From an uncultured Verrucomicrobiales bacterium (GTDB lineage Bacteria; Verrucomicrobiota; Verrucomicrobiia; Verrucomicrobiales; Akkermansiaceae), in contig CALBVA010000152.1 in NCBI GenBank assembly GCA_937969125.1, forward strand, positions 1-8,612: a stretch of DNA of 8,612 bases, written 5' to 3'. Positions 6,710 to 8,612 of the stretch are shown here, one piece after another. Numbering within the stretch: the first letter of the stretch is position 1; every line of letters begins with the position of its first letter. A model generated the notes under the pieces. The model saw only the letters and a program-made list of their open reading frames with translations. It did no database searches and was not told where the DNA came from. The translations under genes were made by a program, and so were the position numbers.

Positions 6710-6728
6710 TCTCAACACACACACACAA
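6710..6728 (+). promoter_or_regulatory. G-free CA-rich leader with an (AC)6 run directly before the start codon
   Basis: The 19 bases before the ATG at 6729 contain no G and include six AC repeats (6715-6726). There is no Shine-Dalgarno sequence. Such an unstructured, CA-rich leader can favour ribosome loading through protein S1 or by simple openness, and CA repeats are known translational enhancers. A similar G-free, CA-rich leader precedes the amidase gene (5240-5257). Confidence 0.45.
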
Positions 6729-7970
6729 ATGAATTGCACAATAAAACCCATCAGTAAGGTGGCTGCGTTATCCATCGCCGCTACCTTTCTTCAGAGTGGT
6801 CAACTTGCCCACGCTAAGTATTCAGAGCCCTCAAGCTACACTAATCCACGGAAGACCGTTTCTCTTGCGGATTCTCGCTACAATACCAGCGGAGTCAACG
6901 ACTCCAGAGCTTTCCAGCTCGCGATTGATGATGTTGCTGCTGCCGGGGGAGGGCGTGTTTTCGTCCCACGAGACACCTATCGAATCCGGGGAGTTAGAAT
7001 GAAGTCTAATGTCCACTTAGAATTTCAAAACGGGACAAATCTTTACCAAGACGCGGGAGCGAGATTTGGTCAGATGTTTACTCGTGACGCAGACGTAACA
7101 GAAAACATCAGTTTCCGCGGCGTCGGAGGACGGTTCAATGTTCGTTTCTCTGACGAAGATGATCTTGCGCAACCTGCTTTTTTTCACCCCATCAATACAA
7201 TCAATATGCTCTGGTCTAGTTGTAATATTAGCATTAGCCCAAAATATCAAAATTGTATGATTCTCAGCCATAGAGTTGGGAAACCAGTCAATCGACATAT
7301 CCAGATACGTAGCATAACCGCCTCGCGTATTCACTTTGGTTTTAGTATTGCTCAAACAGGGGCCGTCCATGATTCAGATTTCAGGAATCTCCGGGCGACA
7401 GGTGGCAGCACGCTTCTTCTAGAGTCTGACAATATTCGCCCTGCCGATGATGGTATCGAAGCAATGGACTTAATTACTTGCTGGAACATTGTATCCACAG
7501 AAGGACAGGCTGCTGTGAAGGTCAATCCTCGACAAAATAGGAATGGTTCGCTATCGCTGGGAGGAATCACCTCAGTCGGATCACAGTTTTCTGCGCTGAC
7601 AGAAACCGGACAAACCGATCTCGGTGCAAGTATCGACCGAGTGGTATTATTTAGGGTCCATGGGGTGTACGGAGGCTCTACTGCTGTTGTTTGGTCTAAA
7701 GCAGGAAGCTATCCAGCGTGGGTGTTTCCCAATCGAGTTTTCAGATCTCGCGCTGGTGCTGGTGCTTATTACGCGCCATCAGTGTCGGTCATCGGTAGTT
7801 ACAGCGAAACGATTAAAAATTTGACTATTAAAAGTAGCGTCACATCGGAAGGAAATTACTTCTTACCTGATATTACTGATAGAAGTCATTTGATATGGGC
7901 TCAACGTGGTTTTAATCTCGGCGCACGTCCACTAGTCAGCAGAAGTCTCGATGTCGGTTGGTACTTCTAA
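6729..7970 (+). CDS. Secreted right-handed beta-helix protein, GH82 iota-carrageenase-like
   Basis: A signal peptide (residues 1-29, ending QLAHA) is followed by a polygalacturonase-like N-terminal cap (NDSRAFQLAIDDVAAAGGGRVFVP at 57-80, VRMKSNVHLEF at 89-99) and strand-rich beta-helix coils to the end. Compared from memory with Alteromonas iota-carrageenase (GH82), the core aligns well. Q209, E232 and D234 have exactly the spacing of Q222, E245 and D247, the chloride-binding Gln, proton donor Glu and base Asp of that enzyme. The local motifs IAQTGA and LLLESDN correspond too. H281 would fall on R268, a substitution. The Cys-rich inserted domain A of the Alteromonas enzyme appears to be missing, which agrees with 413 residues against about 490. 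If active, it would cut or bind iota-carrageenan or a related sulfated galactan outside the cell. A generic pectate-lyase-like beta-helix protein is the alternative. The gene is AT-richer than its left neighbours. Confidence 0.65.
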   Translation: MNCTIKPISKVAALSIAATFLQSGQLAHAKYSEPSSYTNPRKTVSLADSRYNTSGVNDSRAFQLAIDDVAAAGGGRVFVPRDTYRIRGVRMKSNVHLEFQNGTNLYQDAGARFGQMFTRDADVTENISFRGVGGRFNVRFSDEDDLAQPAFFHPINTINMLWSSCNISISPKYQNCMILSHRVGKPVNRHIQIRSITASRIHFGFSIAQTGAVHDSDFRNLRATGGSTLLLESDNIRPADDGIEAMDLITCWNIVSTEGQAAVKVNPRQNRNGSLSLGGITSVGSQFSALTETGQTDLGASIDRVVLFRVHGVYGGSTAVVWSKAGSYPAWVFPNRVFRSRAGAGAYYAPSVSVIGSYSETIKNLTIKSSVTSEGNYFLPDITDRSHLIWAQRGFNLGARPLVSRSLDVGWYF

Positions 7971-7983
7971 AGAAGTTATATTT
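7963..7983 (+). terminator. Weak terminator-like hairpin overlapping the stop codon
   Basis: ACTTC (7963-7967) pairs with GAAGT (7972-7976) around a TAAA loop that contains the end of the stop codon. A T-rich stretch (TATATTTT) follows. The stem is short and AT-rich, so termination here would be inefficient at best. Confidence 0.3.
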
Positions 7984-8025
7984 TAGAAAAGATCAACCTC
8001 TCGTTAAAATTTAAATAACACCATT

Positions 8026-8094
8026 CTGCTGAGAGTGGGCTAGTATGTCTGAAATGATTACTATAAATGGGCATGTTATGCTCGCTTTCAGCAG
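8026..8094 (+). promoter_or_regulatory. Long stem-loop in the leader of the repeat-protein gene
   Basis: CTGCTGAGAGTGGGC (8026-8040) pairs along all 15 bases with GCTCGCTTTCAGCAG (8080-8094). Twelve pairs are Watson-Crick and three are G-U. The G-U pairs are valid only for RNA made from the + strand; the opposite strand would have A-C mismatches. A 39-base loop (8041-8079) holds a further TAGTA/TACTA pairing (8041-8045 with 8059-8063). No T-run follows, so it is not an intrinsic terminator. It ends 29 bases before the ATG at 8124 and could control that gene, protect an mRNA 3' end, or be part of a small RNA. Confidence 0.5.
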
Positions 8095-8123
8095 GTCTTA
8101 CTTTGCAGGAATCATTTCTGGTA

Positions 8124-8612
8124 ATGCACTTAACACGTTCGGTTAAATTTTTAGGCACCGTAACTCTCGCTTTTCTATCCGGTTTTTTTGTATCGAAACT
8201 TACAAATGGCCAATCGAAAACAACGAGTTCTCTTGATCGTCAAAATGCTCTTTCTTCAACAGAGGCAAAGTCGCTAAATGGAGAATCCAATATCAGGAAA
8301 AAGCAAAAATCGAATTCGAATTCGGTAGAGCAAACTCTAGAATATTCTTCTATCTGTAACAATTTTTCCGGTAGCGAGTTACAAGGGGAATTTCAGCGTG
8401 TCGCTGCTCTCAGCCGAGGTGAAAGAGCCTCATTACTTCCGATCCTTTTCGCGAGGTGGGCAGAAGTGGACCCTGCGGGCGCATTAGTAGCGTCAAAGAA
8501 TCTCAAAGGAGAAAAAGACGGCATGGTAGCTCTCGTTTTAGAAAAATGGGTAGAGGGCGATATCCATACGGCTGCTGAATTTTACACCAAACATGCCTCA
8601 CGATTGTTTACA
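8124..8612 (+). CDS. Membrane-anchored or secreted helical-repeat protein, N-terminal part
   Basis: The frame starting at ATG 8124 stays open for 163 codons to the window end, so the C terminus is missing. Residues 8-25 form a hydrophobic segment (VKFLGTVTLAFLSGFFVSKL) preceded by basic residues, either a signal anchor or signal peptide. Residues about 28-72 are polar, Ser/Asn/Lys-rich and probably a flexible linker. From about residue 95 the protein becomes helical, with two related units 30 residues apart: RWAEVDPAGALVASKNL (111-127) and KWVEGDIHTAAEFYTKH (141-157). This W-x-x-x-D-x-x-x-A pattern is typical of long helical-repeat proteins that I recall as common and uncharacterised in Verrucomicrobiota; they are TPR-like and likely bind other proteins. 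Similar AT-rich codon use to the beta-helix gene suggests a shared origin. The ATG is chosen because it directly precedes the hydrophobic segment; AGGA at 8107-8110 is rather far away to act as a ribosome site. Confidence 0.7.
   Translation, partial: MHLTRSVKFLGTVTLAFLSGFFVSKLTNGQSKTTSSLDRQNALSSTEAKSLNGESNIRKKQKSNSNSVEQTLEYSSICNNFSGSELQGEFQRVAALSRGERASLLPILFARWAEVDPAGALVASKNLKGEKDGMVALVLEKWVEGDIHTAAEFYTKHASRLFT

Larger units (their letters stand above)
6467..6728. other. AT-rich intergenic region with several inverted repeats
   Basis: This 262-base spacer has no convincing gene. It holds a perfect 12-base palindrome CTTTGATCAAAG (6505-6516), which can also fold as ACCTTT/AAAGGT (6499-6504, 6513-6518). 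It also has a small TCTG/CAGA hairpin (6540-6551), a 6-bp stem AAGCCA/TGGCTT (6584-6589, 6596-6601) and an 8-base inverted repeat AAATCAGA/TCTGATTT (6603-6610, 6631-6638). TATCAT at 6669-6674 could be a -10 box for the next gene, but no good -35 box lies in front of it. The region marks the switch from GC-rich to AT-richer sequence. Confidence 0.6.

Noticed and set aside
7976..8158. A 60-codon minus-strand open frame in the spacer before the repeat-protein gene.
   Set aside because: It overlaps the long + strand stem and the start of the repeat-protein gene and has no recognisable feature.
1..8612. CRISPR arrays, tRNA, rRNA or insertion sequences.
   Set aside because: No regularly spaced repeats, tRNA-like cloverleaf, rRNA stretch, transposase or terminal inverted repeats with target duplications were seen.

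Overview
The window looks like a chromosomal segment from a Gram-negative bacterium of the Verrucomicrobiota/Planctomycetota type, most likely a marine verrucomicrobium. This is an inference from gene content: a secreted DUF1080 (3-keto-disaccharide hydrolase) protein, an alanine-amidase of the style common in that group, a protein with Trp-Asp-Pro helical repeats, and an almost complete absence of Shine-Dalgarno sequences before the starts. All supported genes lie on the + strand.

Layout. 2-721 is the C-terminal part of a family 2 glycosyltransferase. It is followed after one base by queA (723-1694, queuosine tRNA modification), then a SprT-like zinc metalloprotease with an unusual C-terminal domain (1823-2683). 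A short secreted DUF1080 protein (2748-3362) and a DtxR/MntR-family metal-dependent repressor (3441-4106) come next. They are followed by a secreted protein of unknown function (4223-5089), an exported N-acetylmuramoyl-L-alanine amidase (5258-5860) and, 12 bases later, a TPMT-like methyltransferase (5873-6466). To this point the DNA is GC-rich and reads as ordinary housekeeping or cell-envelope content.

From about 6470 the character changes: base composition and codon use become clearly more AT-rich. A 262-base intergenic region carries several inverted repeats. It leads into a secreted right-handed beta-helix protein (6729-7970) whose spacing of Gln, Glu and Asp matches the active site of GH82 iota-carrageenases, as remembered from the characterised Alteromonas enzyme. 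One active-site His is replaced by Arg, and the inserted domain A appears to be absent. Downstream, a 152-base spacer holds a 15-bp stem whose three imperfect pairs are all G-U on the + strand. After it begins a membrane-anchored or secreted alpha-helical repeat protein that runs off the window end (8124-8612).

The genes do not form one obvious pathway. The most interesting part is the right-hand end, a possible accessory locus for sulfated galactan (carrageenan-like) breakdown or binding. The second point of interest is the SprT fusion, which has lost its zinc-ribbon cysteines and gained a domain that resembles one seen in phage proteins.
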